This document shows, in pieces, positions 53,373 through 62,636 of a DNA stretch of 64,000 bases. The stretch covers positions 1 to 64,000 of the forward strand of contig JBAZOY010000002.1 of the NCBI GenBank assembly GCA_041648505.1, given 5' to 3'. The notes under the pieces are model-generated. The model saw only the letters and a program-made list of their open reading frames with translations. It ran no database searches and had not been told where the DNA came from. The translations under genes were made by a program, and so were the position numbers. Source of the DNA: JBAZOY01 sp041648505 (GTDB lineage Bacteria > Desulfobacterota > Syntrophia > Syntrophales > CG2-30-49-12). How positions within the stretch are numbered: position 1 is the first letter of the stretch; each line of letters starts with the position of its first letter.

Positions 53373-55982
53373 ATGACGAACATGAAATACATTCCCCACG
53401 AAATTGAAGAAAAGTGGCAGACTCGCTGGGAAGAAGAACAGACCTTTAAGGTGACGGAGGATCCCAATAGAAAAAAGTATTACCTCCTCGAGATGTTTCC
53501 CTATCCCTCAGGCAAGATTCATATCGGACATGTAAGGAACTACACCATCGGTGATGTAGTGGCCAGATACAAAAGGATGAGAGGATACAGTGTTCTGCAC
53601 CCTATGGGCTGGGATTCCTTTGGAATGCCGGCGGAAAACGCTGCCATTGAACATGGGATCCATCCCGCGCAATGGACTCATGAAAATATTGCCTCCATGA
53701 GAAAGCAGCTCAAAAGGATGGGGTTCAGCTATGACTGGGACCGGGAAATTTCCACCTGCGAACCGGAATATTACCGATGGGAGCAACTTTTCTTTCTCCG
53801 TATGTATGAAAAGGGGCTTGCCTATAAGAAAAGCTCTACCGTCAACTGGTGTTCCCGTTGTAAGACAGTCCTCGCTAACGAGCAGGTTGAAGCAGGTCTC
53901 TGCTGGAGATGCTGTACAGAGGTCGAACAGCGGTATCTCGACCAGTGGTTCTTCCGTATCACTGCCTACGTGGAAGAGCTTTTAGACTACTGTGAGAAGC
54001 TTCCCGGATGGCCGGAGAAGGTTCTCACCATGCAGAGGAACTGGATCGGCAGAAGTTACGGCTGTGAAATTTCTTTCCCTTTATCAGAAACCAATGGTGA
54101 GATTAAGGTCTTCACAACCCGTCAGGACACAATATATGGTGTTACCTTTATGCTGGTTGCCGCTGAACATAAGCTCGTCATGGAACTGACAAAGGGAAAA
54201 GCGATAGAGGGCAAGGTTAGCGAATTTGTGGAAGAGGTCAAGAAACAGGACCGGGAGTTGAGGACATCTGAATCCTATGAAAAGGAGGGTGTCTTTCTCG
54301 ATACCTATTGTCTCAATCCTTTAACCGGCAGAAAGATACCCGTTTATGCGGCAAACTTTGTCCTTTCCGGCTATGGAACAGGCTGCGTCATGGCGGTTCC
54401 TGCCCATGACCAGCGTGACTTTGAATTTGCCAGAAAATACAATCTTCCTCTAAATGTGGTAATTCAGCATCCCGATAAGCCTCTAGACGCCCAGACCATG
54501 CAGGAGGCCTATGTGGACGAGGGGCTTCTGATTAACTCAGAACCATTTGACGGGATGGAGAACATGAAGGCCCTGGATGCGATCGCGGAGTATCTGGAAT
54601 CCAAAGGCCGGGGGAAAAAGACCATTCAGTATCGTCTGAGAGACTGGGGTATATCCAGACAGCGATACTGGGGGGCGCCGATTCCCATTATTAACTGTAA
54701 GGTCTGTGGTGCGGTGCCGGTACCTGAATCCGATCTTCCCGTTGTTCTGCCTCACGACGTCAGGTTAACAGGAGAAGGCGGGTCCCCCCTGGCAAGGCAC
54801 CGGGAATTTGTGGAAACCTCCTGCCCCCGCTGCGGAGCCCCGGCGGAAAGAGAGACAGATACCATGGACACCTTTGTGGAATCTTCATGGTATTTTGATC
54901 GTTTCTGTTGTCCCGACTATAACGAGAAATCAGGGCTTGACAAGAAAAGGGTTGATTACTGGATGCCTGTGGATCAATATATCGGCGGTATTGAGCACGC
55001 TATTCTTCACCTCCTCTACGCAAGATTTTATACTAAAATGCTGCGTGATTTTGATGTCTTAAGTGTTGACGAACCCTTTGCCAACCTTCTGACCCAGGGG
55101 ATGGTCTGTAAGGAAACTCTAAGATGCAAAGAGCACGGGTATCTCTTTCCTGAAGAGGTAAAGGATGAAAAGTGCTGTCACTGTCAATGTAAGGTACAGG
55201 TAGGTAAAACGGAAAAGATGTCCAAGTCCCTGAAAAACGTTGTTGATCCGAGTTACCTGATACGGGAATATGGCGCCGATACGGCCAGGGTGTTCTGTCT
55301 TTTCGCCGCACCTCCGGAGAGAGACCTTGAGTGGAGTGACCAGGGTGTCGAGGGCTCGTTTCGTTTCCTTAACAGGACATGGCGTATTGTTATGGATTAC
55401 CGAGACGATATCAAGGGTGTTGAACCATTCTATGTTCATACAGGACACGTCTTTAGCGATAAGGAAACGCTTGACGAGGATCTGAAGGATCTGAGACGGA
55501 AGACACATCAAACGATCAGGAAGGTGACCGCTGACATTGAGGAACGATTTCATTTCAATACCGCCATCAGCGCTGTTATGGAAATGGTTAATGCCCTCTA
55601 TCAGGTAAAGCGCCCGGAAAAGGGCGATTTAAAGTCTTTCTCTATCATCAGGGAAACCATAGAAGCTATTATCTTGCTGCTGGCCCCCATAGTTCCACAC
55701 ATCACAGAAGAACTCTGGATGTTAATCGGTCACGAGAGCTCTCTTGCCGATTGTCCCTGGCCGACCTACGATCCGAATGTGGCTTCGGAGGAGGAAATTA
55801 CCATTGTCATCCAGGTCAACGGAAAGGTTAGAAGCAGAATAACAGTTCCTGCCGATGAGGACACCGAGATTATAAAGTCCCTTGCCGTTTCCGATCCGAA
55901 GATAGCTAAGTTTATAACTGGGAAAAATGTGGTAAGGGAAGTTTATGTCCCGAAAAAACTGGTCAATATCGTGGTTCAATAA
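53373..55982 (+). CDS. leuS: Leucyl-tRNA synthetase
   Basis: Charges tRNA-Leu. It has 869 residues, the normal bacterial length. HIGH is at residues 50-53 (GKIHIGHVRN), a Zn-type pair CSRCKTVL with CWRC follows, the CP1 editing domain has FTTRQDTIYGVTF and GYGTGCVMAVPAHDQRDFEF, and KMSKS is at about 615-619. The C-terminal tRNA-binding domain ends normally. lptE follows, as in many Gram-negative genomes. Confidence 0.97.
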   Translation: MTNMKYIPHEIEEKWQTRWEEEQTFKVTEDPNRKKYYLLEMFPYPSGKIHIGHVRNYTIGDVVARYKRMRGYSVLHPMGWDSFGMPAENAAIEHGIHPAQWTHENIASMRKQLKRMGFSYDWDREISTCEPEYYRWEQLFFLRMYEKGLAYKKSSTVNWCSRCKTVLANEQVEAGLCWRCCTEVEQRYLDQWFFRITAYVEELLDYCEKLPGWPEKVLTMQRNWIGRSYGCEISFPLSETNGEIKVFTTRQDTIYGVTFMLVAAEHKLVMELTKGKAIEGKVSEFVEEVKKQDRELRTSESYEKEGVFLDTYCLNPLTGRKIPVYAANFVLSGYGTGCVMAVPAHDQRDFEFARKYNLPLNVVIQHPDKPLDAQTMQEAYVDEGLLINSEPFDGMENMKALDAIAEYLESKGRGKKTIQYRLRDWGISRQRYWGAPIPIINCKVCGAVPVPESDLPVVLPHDVRLTGEGGSPLARHREFVETSCPRCGAPAERETDTMDTFVESSWYFDRFCCPDYNEKSGLDKKRVDYWMPVDQYIGGIEHAILHLLYARFYTKMLRDFDVLSVDEPFANLLTQGMVCKETLRCKEHGYLFPEEVKDEKCCHCQCKVQVGKTEKMSKSLKNVVDPSYLIREYGADTARVFCLFAAPPERDLEWSDQGVEGSFRFLNRTWRIVMDYRDDIKGVEPFYVHTGHVFSDKETLDEDLKDLRRKTHQTIRKVTADIEERFHFNTAISAVMEMVNALYQVKRPEKGDLKSFSIIRETIEAIILLLAPIVPHITEELWMLIGHESSLADCPWPTYDPNVASEEEITIVIQVNGKVRSRITVPADEDTEIIKSLAVSDPKIAKFITGKNVVREVYVPKKLVNIVVQ

Positions 55983-56001
55983 AAGGAGGAATTTACCTGC
56001 C

Positions 56002-56529
56002 GTGAGAAAAACCACTACGGGAAGAAAAGAAATATTTTTTATTGTTTTTGTCCTGCTGATGACAGGTTGCGGTTACAACTTCAGACCGGCAGGAGAAAAT
56101 ATAGGTACATATATTCAAAAGGTTTTTGTGGACAATTTTTCCAACAGGACCAGCGAGGCCTATGTTGAAAACTATCTCAGGAGCGCCTTCATAGACGAGT
56201 TTATCAAGGGGAGAAGATTCAAGGTGGTTGGAAGTCCGGAGATGGCGGATGCCATACTAAAGGGAAGCATAAACAGCGTTACTACCTCCCATCTCTCTTA
56301 TGACAGTAGCAGCATCGCTGTGGAAGAACGTGTAACCATGGCCATGGAGCTCGTATTCGAGGAACGAGAGACCGGAAAGATTATCTGGACGGATAAGAAT
56401 CTTGCAGGAATTGAAGATTACCGGGTCACGGACCAGCTTGCAAGTGAAAATAGCCGGAAAAATACCCTGATCAAGTTGTCAAAGGACACAGCCGAAAATG
56501 CATACAGACTGATGATGTCCGATTTTTAA
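56002..56529 (+). CDS. lptE: LPS-assembly lipoprotein LptE
   Basis: The outer-membrane lipoprotein that plugs LptD during lipopolysaccharide insertion. It has 175 residues. The lipobox LMTGC puts the lipidated Cys at residue 23, followed by GYNFRPAG, the family start. FVDNFSNRTSEAYVENYLRSA and AILKGSINSV are typical of LptE. GTG 56002 is chosen because AAAGGAGG lies before it; the frame otherwise runs into leuS. The leuS-lptE order supports the call, though holA, often next, is absent. Confidence 0.85.
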   Translation: MRKTTTGRKEIFFIVFVLLMTGCGYNFRPAGENIGTYIQKVFVDNFSNRTSEAYVENYLRSAFIDEFIKGRRFKVVGSPEMADAILKGSINSVTTSHLSYDSSSIAVEERVTMAMELVFEERETGKIIWTDKNLAGIEDYRVTDQLASENSRKNTLIKLSKDTAENAYRLMMSDF

Positions 56530-56592
56530 CCACCTTTCCTTAAGTGAATCATAGTTATCACATTATCAACAGAAGTATAAAACAGCTTCATA

Positions 56593-56720
56593 GAGATTTG
56601 AAAATTAGATCTATCGTCGCTCAGAAATTTCCTTCCCAGCGCCGGTTATGGTGTCCACGGAAAACCTTTAATGCGTGCCTTCTGAATCAAATTTTTGCTA
56701 TTTCATAAAGTTTTCGTTTA
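56593..56720 (+). repeat. Intergenic repeat family, diverged copy E
   Basis: GAGATTTGAAAATTAGATCT and the following CGTCGCTCAGAAATTTCC align with copy D at 7351, and the later GCGCCGG, ACGGAAAACC, CTTCTGAAT blocks with copy B. It lies in the 231-base lptE-HD gene gap. Alignment is by eye. Confidence 0.4.
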
Positions 56721-56760
56721 GGATTTGATAGTTACCTGATGATGTGGTAAATTTCACTTT

Positions 56761-58179
56761 GTGAAAACTAATAATATGGATTATTCTAACGTATATAAGG
56801 GGATAGCACTGATTGCCGATCCTATATACCAGTACGCCTCTTTTACTGTGCCCTCTGCTGATTTTCCTCCGGAGAAGACGGAAAAGGATTTAATTGACTC
56901 ACCCTGGGTGCAGAGGCTAAGGAGGATCTACCAGCTTCAGAGTGCACGCTGGGTCTATCCGGCGGCTGAGCATAGCAGGTTTCAGCATTCCCTCGGCACC
57001 ATGCACGTTGCCGGTGAATTCGGGAAATACCTCTATCCGAGTCTCAGCAAAGTATGCAGAGACATTCCCTCCTTAAACTACGTTGAAGAACTCCTGCGAG
57101 TGGCTGGACTGCTTCATGACGTGGGACATGGTCCGTACGGGCATTTCTTTGACGATCATTTTCTTAAGCAGTATGGTCTGACCCATGAGGATATGGGACA
57201 GCTGATTATCAAGAGAAAACTGAGCAAAGTTATCAGTCGTATCAGGAGGAGCCCCAGTGGTCATTTCAGTAATGGTGAAACAATTAATCCCGTTCAGGTT
57301 GCCTTCCTTATCAAGATGCCTGCCGGTCAAGAAACCAGGCAGCCAAGGTGGTTGCAACTTCTAAGACAGCTCTTTTCCGGTATCTATACGGTGGACAACC
57401 TCGATTATGTTCAGCGGGATGCCTACATGACAGGATTTTCCCTGGATATTGTAGATATCGCGAGGCTTCGATTTTATACGTTTTTTACAAAAGATGGCTT
57501 GACCCTTCATCAGGCAGGCATCTCCGCATTGAGCCGTTTTATCAATGCACGGCTGAATCTCTATACCAACGTTTACTTTCACCGGACAACGAGGGCTCTG
57601 GATCTCCATCTGCAGGAGATATTCAGAGAAACTATGAATATAATTTCCCCCTCCAATCCGGCTGATACACTTGATGACTATCTCTATTGTGATGAATGGC
57701 GACTGTTTCAGGATGCACGGAACTGGCTTACGGACAAGGATCCGAAAAGAAGAAGGCTGGGGCGGGAGTGGAAAAAAATCTACGATAGAGAGGTCAAGTG
57801 GAAAATGTCCTTTTCCACGGAAATTTCTATTGACCAGGTACAGAAGGGAACCGGATTTTCTCCGTCCGGTGATTACGAACAACGAATCAGACAAAACCTT
57901 CCCGAGTCGTTAAGGCACATCCCTTTCCGGGTGGATCTGGCTACCCAGGATCCGCGTCCCATAAACCCCATGGCGGAGACGGAAAAGAAAGTAAATATTT
58001 TCAATCCGGCGACAGGAAAAACCTCTCCGGAACCTCTGGTTGATATCTACCGGTTTATCCCGGCCCGGGTTGTCCATTTCCGGGTATTTTCTTTAAGCCA
58101 TGATCATGATGAAAAATTCACCATTGCCGCAGAAAAAGCACTAAATGCATTGGACGCGGCTGTTAAGACCAATATATGA
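56761..58179 (+). CDS. HD-domain phosphohydrolase, dGTPase/COG1078-like
   Basis: 472 residues. The metal-binding HD motif set is complete: HSRFQHSLGTMHVAGEFG, LLHDVGHGPYGHFFDDHF, and a later VDNLDYVQRDAYMTG with the Asp ligand. Proteins of this group include dNTP triphosphohydrolases and their uncharacterised relatives; substrate is not certain. The start is GTG 56761; an in-frame ATG at 56776 is possible. It lies alone after a gap with a repeat copy. Confidence 0.88.
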   Translation: MKTNNMDYSNVYKGIALIADPIYQYASFTVPSADFPPEKTEKDLIDSPWVQRLRRIYQLQSARWVYPAAEHSRFQHSLGTMHVAGEFGKYLYPSLSKVCRDIPSLNYVEELLRVAGLLHDVGHGPYGHFFDDHFLKQYGLTHEDMGQLIIKRKLSKVISRIRRSPSGHFSNGETINPVQVAFLIKMPAGQETRQPRWLQLLRQLFSGIYTVDNLDYVQRDAYMTGFSLDIVDIARLRFYTFFTKDGLTLHQAGISALSRFINARLNLYTNVYFHRTTRALDLHLQEIFRETMNIISPSNPADTLDDYLYCDEWRLFQDARNWLTDKDPKRRRLGREWKKIYDREVKWKMSFSTEISIDQVQKGTGFSPSGDYEQRIRQNLPESLRHIPFRVDLATQDPRPINPMAETEKKVNIFNPATGKTSPEPLVDIYRFIPARVVHFRVFSLSHDHDEKFTIAAEKALNALDAAVKTNI

Positions 58180-58290
58180 AAAAAGATTGAGTAAATAAAA
58201 ATGGTCTAATATCAAAGGGTTTAAACAGCGTGAGTGCTATTTAGGGATAATTTGTCAAGGATTATGCTGCTGTCCTGTCCATCGAATGAA

Positions 58291-59268
58291 TCAAATCATC
58301 CACTGTTCAATGTCCTCTCTGAGAGAGGCCTTAGTAGTTATCAGGGTAATATTTCCCCCGGTTTGACATGTGACATTGGTTTCCACATCTTTCGGAGCAT
58401 CGCTGTAACGTGCACAGATGGCGGCTGCATGGGAACATGCTTTATTATCACCTCCATGAGGTACGAGAACCGTTGGTCCTGGAAAGTGTGTCATATGGAC
58501 AATGATATCCCCCTCGTGATACAAACGTTGGATAGCCTTGTTATCAGTACTGTTTCTCCCCACAATGATCTTGGTTGTCTTGCTGCTCCTGAAATGCCTG
58601 CCAAATTTGAGGAGTTCTATATCGCTTATTCTGAAATCCCCGTGGTGTTCAAAAAGGTCTTGGAGTCTTTTTGAAAACATAGGATCGGTAAGCAGACATC
58701 CTCCGGCAGGTGTGGAATATTCGGTTATGCCATAATTTTTCGCCATTTCTATCTGATGTTTTCTGCTTCTTCCCTGAATATCAAGGAGTTTTTGCCTGTC
58801 AATCTTACCTTCCGTCTCCGGTTTCGTTTCCGCCAGCAGCTTTGCGCTCAATGGCCGTAGAATGTAGTCTCGATAACCTGAATTTTTTGCTACCAGGACA
58901 AGGGACTGTCTGGTCTGGGACATGGGTCGCTGACCAAGAACCTCTCCCGTGAAAATAAAGTCGGCGCCGGTCTCTTCCATCCTCTTCCCCGCAATGTTCA
59001 ACATTAAGGTATGACAATCAATACAGGGATTCATATTTTTTCCATACCCGTACCTCGGCGCCTTGAGCATATCGAGATGTTCTTCTGTAATATTTATGGT
59101 GACCAGGGACAGGCCAATCTTCTCGGCCGCTTTCCGGGCCTTGCGGGCACCAAAAAAGGGGGTTTCGAAAGTAACCCCCTCTACCTCAATACCCTGATCA
59201 AGGATGAGCCTTGCAGCCAGGATACTGTCTAGTCCTCCTGAAAGTAATGCAATAGCCTTTATCTTCAA
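58291..59268 (-). CDS. PP-loop ATPase, ThiI/MnmA-like tRNA sulfurtransferase homologue
   Basis: 325 residues. The PP-loop SGGLDS at 10-15 adenylates a tRNA base. Cys pairs in MNPCIDCH and PAGGCLLTD resemble those used for sulfur transfer in tRNA thiolation enzymes. The last 100 residues resemble the NFACT-R-type domain found on some of these proteins. It lacks the THUMP domain of true ThiI. Exact modification is not known. The start is TTG 59268, overlapping the LysM gene stop by 4 bases (TTGA), so translation is probably coupled. Confidence 0.82.
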   Translation of the reverse strand: MKIKAIALLSGGLDSILAARLILDQGIEVEGVTFETPFFGARKARKAAEKIGLSLVTINITEEHLDMLKAPRYGYGKNMNPCIDCHTLMLNIAGKRMEETGADFIFTGEVLGQRPMSQTRQSLVLVAKNSGYRDYILRPLSAKLLAETKPETEGKIDRQKLLDIQGRSRKHQIEMAKNYGITEYSTPAGGCLLTDPMFSKRLQDLFEHHGDFRISDIELLKFGRHFRSSKTTKIIVGRNSTDNKAIQRLYHEGDIIVHMTHFPGPTVLVPHGGDNKACSHAAAICARYSDAPKDVETNVTCQTGGNITLITTKASLREDIEQWMI

Positions 59269-60818
59269 TATTTTATAATTTTAACCCCCCATTTATCATG
59301 AAGTAAGCCGTAAATGTCCCGATCCATGTCGAAGTCAATCAGATACAGATCACCTCCGTCTTTTGGCGTTATTTTTATGGCAGGATAGATAATGTTGGCT
59401 TTTGCCTTCTCAGTATTATCAGGGATTGAAAAAGAGAAATTTTTATAAGTAAAAATGATACCCATGTTATGCAAGGTTTTCTCTATAGCTGATCTCTTCG
59501 GTTCTTCTTTCCCGATACAGATAATCTCTGTGCCCTGGTTTCTTAAAATATCGGTGAATTGAGGGGGTATTTTCTCGGAATGTATTACTAACCGTTTGTC
59601 TCCATTTTTTACTACCAGATCGGCTTTAAGGGAAAGATCAAAGCCGTCCTTTGCTATATCAAATATCTTGATATTGGCATTTCTATCCGGTATGTAGCCG
59701 AGTATCGTAAGGAGGTTCCCAATTAGATCACTATTATTATTCTTACTTATGATGGGTATCTCCGGAATCGTATATACTACATCAGGTCTAATATCTACAA
59801 AACGTCCATCTATGACTTCAGTAATGATCAGCCCTTCTTTTTCAGCGTATGTTATCAGCGATTTAGGTAGCAGATAAGCCTTATCTGTAACAAAAGAAAT
59901 TCCTTGCAGATAAGGCTTATCATTCTTCCTCTGTAAGGTGTTTTTCGTAATCATCCAGTCAAATAAGAAATGAATTTGGTGGCTTTCCACCATGATGAAG
60001 GGTTGTAACATTTTATCCATTGTGTATGACTTGGAAACATTGATCATTTGCTGGAGAATGTGGGATATGTCATCACGGCTCGTGGTTTTGATCAAGTGGT
60101 GATTTTTCCAGCTTGCCTGGATAGTTTTACTGATGAGATTGGGTACACGATTGCTAAAATCAAGCAGGATCACGGTTCCATCGTCAAGTTCAACTACCGG
60201 TATTTGTGAACAATCTATAGTCGCCTGTCCTATCAGGGGAAGGGGGATACAATAATTCCCCGTTGTCATGATAGTTCCATTCATCTGAGTGACCACGTGC
60301 CTGATAACGGCAAGAACGTTCTCCAAGGGTAGGGCAAGGGCAAGTTTTTCCCCTGTATTCTTCTCTTTCGCGGTGGATATCTCCCCCGTACGCACTTTCG
60401 TGGAGGATATCTCGGCTGTATTCTCCTCCGTGGAGGATATCTCTCCCGTATTCTCTTCCGTGGAGGATATATCGGCTTTTGAATCTCCGACTTCTTCTTG
60501 TTGGTCAGTGCCGGGAAGTGTCAGTACCTGTCCCGGGTATATCCTGCTCAAGTTACGGATATGGGGGTTGAGCTGCTCCAAAAGTTTCACTGCTCTAAAG
60601 GCGTCTATTCCCTCTAAATCTAATTGCTTTCGAATAATGTTTACCAGCCAATCCCCTTTTTTAACTACATAGTTTTTTGTTTTCTCTTTAGGGACGGCAA
60701 CCTTTTGGAATGTAAGTACTGCCGTACTCCCCTTCGCGAAGAGTAATTGAGAGGGGATAAGAGCCATTACCAGACAAAGGATTACCAAACGACAAATCGG
60801 TGAATGCCAATTGACCAT
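59265..60818 (-). CDS. LysM-domain exported protein with decapeptide repeats
   Basis: 517 residues. A signal segment (PICRLVILCLVMALIPSQLLFA) is followed by a LysM peptidoglycan-binding domain (NYVVKKGDWLVNIIRKQL, NPHIRNLSRIYPGQVLTLPG). An acidic tandem repeat of EISSTEENTG type follows at about 117-160. The remaining 350 residues are of unrecognised fold and end GVKIIKY. ATG 60818 follows GGGAGG and is preferred over the start at 60902. It is the first gene of a pair with the PP-loop protein, an odd partner for a periplasmic protein. Confidence 0.8.
   Translation of the reverse strand: MVNWHSPICRLVILCLVMALIPSQLLFAKGSTAVLTFQKVAVPKEKTKNYVVKKGDWLVNIIRKQLDLEGIDAFRAVKLLEQLNPHIRNLSRIYPGQVLTLPGTDQQEEVGDSKADISSTEENTGEISSTEENTAEISSTKVRTGEISTAKEKNTGEKLALALPLENVLAVIRHVVTQMNGTIMTTGNYCIPLPLIGQATIDCSQIPVVELDDGTVILLDFSNRVPNLISKTIQASWKNHHLIKTTSRDDISHILQQMINVSKSYTMDKMLQPFIMVESHQIHFLFDWMITKNTLQRKNDKPYLQGISFVTDKAYLLPKSLITYAEKEGLIITEVIDGRFVDIRPDVVYTIPEIPIISKNNNSDLIGNLLTILGYIPDRNANIKIFDIAKDGFDLSLKADLVVKNGDKRLVIHSEKIPPQFTDILRNQGTEIICIGKEEPKRSAIEKTLHNMGIIFTYKNFSFSIPDNTEKAKANIIYPAIKITPKDGGDLYLIDFDMDRDIYGLLHDKWGVKIIKY
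60370..60489 (-). repeat. 30-bp tandem repeat inside the LysM gene, four units
   Basis: Units of exactly 30 bases start at 60370, 60400, 60430 and 60460, each with a GTGGAGGATATCTC-like core; the last is partial. They encode the ten-residue Ser/Thr/Glu repeat. Length may vary between strains by slippage. Confidence 0.8.
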
Positions 60819-61153
60819 GGGAAACCTCCCGGTAAGTGAAAATGCCCGCTTTTGCAAAATCAAACCACCTGGTAACAGCCTACTTTTTCCGTTTACCGGC
60901 ATAAGAATTAAGCACGGCCAATGGATAACTAATAATGAACGATTACGCTGCCTGAAAGTGACTCCTGCCGATGCGAGGTTATGGTACTTAATTTACTGAG
61001 GAATGTCAAATTGAAAAACATACGTAGGATATGAGTTCTATACATGACTTTTGTAAAGCAATAGTCTGTTGCCGCAATTGCCGGAAATTTCATTGTTGCA
61101 AGAAAGAACTTAAATAATGTATGATAACTTTGCTTTTCAGAGGGGGTAAAATT
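60819..61153. other. Gap between divergent LysM and small conserved genes
   Basis: About 335 bases with no gene recognised. The LysM ribosome site GGAGGT is at its left edge on the minus strand and AGAGGGGG at its right edge. No clear promoter pair was found. Confidence 0.4.
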
Positions 61154-61372
61154 ATGGCTGAAATGGATAAACAGGCAGCATTTACAAGAGAATTACAGTT
61201 ACGATTTGAAAAAAAAATAAAAGAAAACGAGATAACAGTAGTGGAATACTGGAAAGAACAATGGGATAAATTGATAACAATGAAACCGGAAGGGATAGCG
61301 GCGCTTCAGATGCAGATGAAAAGGGTTTCCGAGATGATGGCAAACAGGGTCAGGATGCTCAAGAAGGGATAA
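61154..61372 (+). CDS. Small conserved-looking protein of unknown function
   Basis: 72 residues, highly charged and predicted helical (AAFTRELQLRFEKKIKENEI, VEYWKEQWDKLI), ending in a basic MANRVRMLKKG. ATG 61154 follows AGAGGGGG; a longer frame from 61121 does not. It ends one base before the HD-domain gene, so the two are surely co-transcribed. No family is recognised. Confidence 0.65.
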   Translation: MAEMDKQAAFTRELQLRFEKKIKENEITVVEYWKEQWDKLITMKPEGIAALQMQMKRVSEMMANRVRMLKKG

Positions 61373-61373
61373 T

Positions 61374-61964
61374 ATGCAGGATATTGTACATTTTTTGTTT
61401 GAAGTTGGTATGTTGAAGAAAACTCCCCGAACTGGTTTTCAGTTTCTCGGTTCCGGGAGTGAATCGGTAGCCGAACATACCTTAACGACAATCTTCATCG
61501 GTTATACATTGTGTAAACTGGAAACCGGGATTGATGAACTAAAGACGCTCAAAATGTGCCTTGTCCATGACCTTCCGGAGGCAAGGACAGGTGATATGAA
61601 CTATGTGAGTAAAAAGTATGTAACCGTTCATGAAGATAAGGCTGTTAAAGAACTGACCGACACCCTGTTTTTTGGAGATGAGATCAAAACTGTCATTGAT
61701 GAATTTAATGAACGAAAAACAAAAGAATCCCTGCTCGCCCATGATGCTGACCAGCTTGCACTGATACTTCAGTTGAAAGAATATAAAGACCTGGGAAACA
61801 GGTACAGCAAACAATGGATTGAATTTGCCATTAAGCGGCTCTGTACGGAAAACGCAAAAAAGATGGCCGATACTATACTGGGGACGGATTCCTCTGCATG
61901 GTGGTTTAAGGATAAAAGTGACTGGTGGGTAAATGGCAATCGAAACAATAATGGGAAGCGATAG
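61374..61964 (+). CDS. HD-domain nucleotidase, YfbR/HDDC2-like
   Basis: 196 residues. The HD ligands are in SVAEHTLTTIFIG, LVHDLPEARTGD and AHDADQLALILQ, the layout of the 5'-deoxynucleotidase YfbR/HDDC2 group, which removes phosphate from deoxynucleoside monophosphates. The Trp-rich end WWFKDKSDWW is seen in the group too. It may balance nucleotide pools. Substrate is inferred from the family only. Confidence 0.85.
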   Translation: MQDIVHFLFEVGMLKKTPRTGFQFLGSGSESVAEHTLTTIFIGYTLCKLETGIDELKTLKMCLVHDLPEARTGDMNYVSKKYVTVHEDKAVKELTDTLFFGDEIKTVIDEFNERKTKESLLAHDADQLALILQLKEYKDLGNRYSKQWIEFAIKRLCTENAKKMADTILGTDSSAWWFKDKSDWWVNGNRNNNGKR

Positions 61965-62006
61965 TTTTATGAGCCTTATTCACTAACTTTTCTATAAGGG
62001 ATAGAA

Positions 62007-62636
62007 ATGCCTACAAAAAAACAGAGAAAAATCAGAGATGTAAAGAGCAGAAAAAAGAAGAAAAGCATGAAGACACTTTTTCTTGTGTTTGCCATTACGG
62101 CACTTTTTGGCTTTCTCATTTTTTTCTTTGTAACTCTTTTTGATTATGTATATCCACCGGTTTCCGGAAAAGGCTCCATAGCCAGGAAAAAGGAGAAAGA
62201 GGCGGTGATTCTTTATTTTTCTGATGCCAACGAGCGCTTCCTTGTCCCGGAAAAGAGATATATTCCCAAGGGGAATAATAACGTTGAAAAGGCAACGGAA
62301 CTGACGAAGGCCCTGTTGGAAGGTTCCAAAACGGGGCTGGTAAATACATTTCCTGAAAATGTAGATTTGCAAGACGTTAAGATTGATAATAAGAGTAAAA
62401 CGGCTTATATCAGTTTTGGCAGAAACCTTATCAAAAACCATCCAGGTGGAAGCACCAGTGAGGTATCTACCGTATATTCCCTGGCCAATACCCTGATATC
62501 AAATATCCCGGCTATTAAAAAAGTAAAGATCCTTATAGAGGGGAAGGAAGCAGAAACGTTGAAGGGACATGTCGACCTGAGTGAACCCTTCACGATGGAT
62601 AAGGAATTAATGTTACAGGACTCACAGAAAGGGTAA
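62007..62636 (+). CDS. GerMN-domain membrane-anchored protein
   Basis: 209 residues. A basic start is followed by one transmembrane helix at about 22-44 and an exported GerMN (sporulation/germination-type) domain (AVILYFSDANERFLVPEKRYIP, ATELTKALLEGSKTGL, VYSLANTLISNIPAIKKVKILIEG). The domain also occurs in non-spore-formers with unknown role. Its stop at 62634-62636 lies at the beginning of the EF-G frame. Confidence 0.8.
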   Translation: MPTKKQRKIRDVKSRKKKKSMKTLFLVFAITALFGFLIFFFVTLFDYVYPPVSGKGSIARKKEKEAVILYFSDANERFLVPEKRYIPKGNNNVEKATELTKALLEGSKTGLVNTFPENVDLQDVKIDNKSKTAYISFGRNLIKNHPGGSTSEVSTVYSLANTLISNIPAIKKVKILIEGKEAETLKGHVDLSEPFTMDKELMLQDSQKG

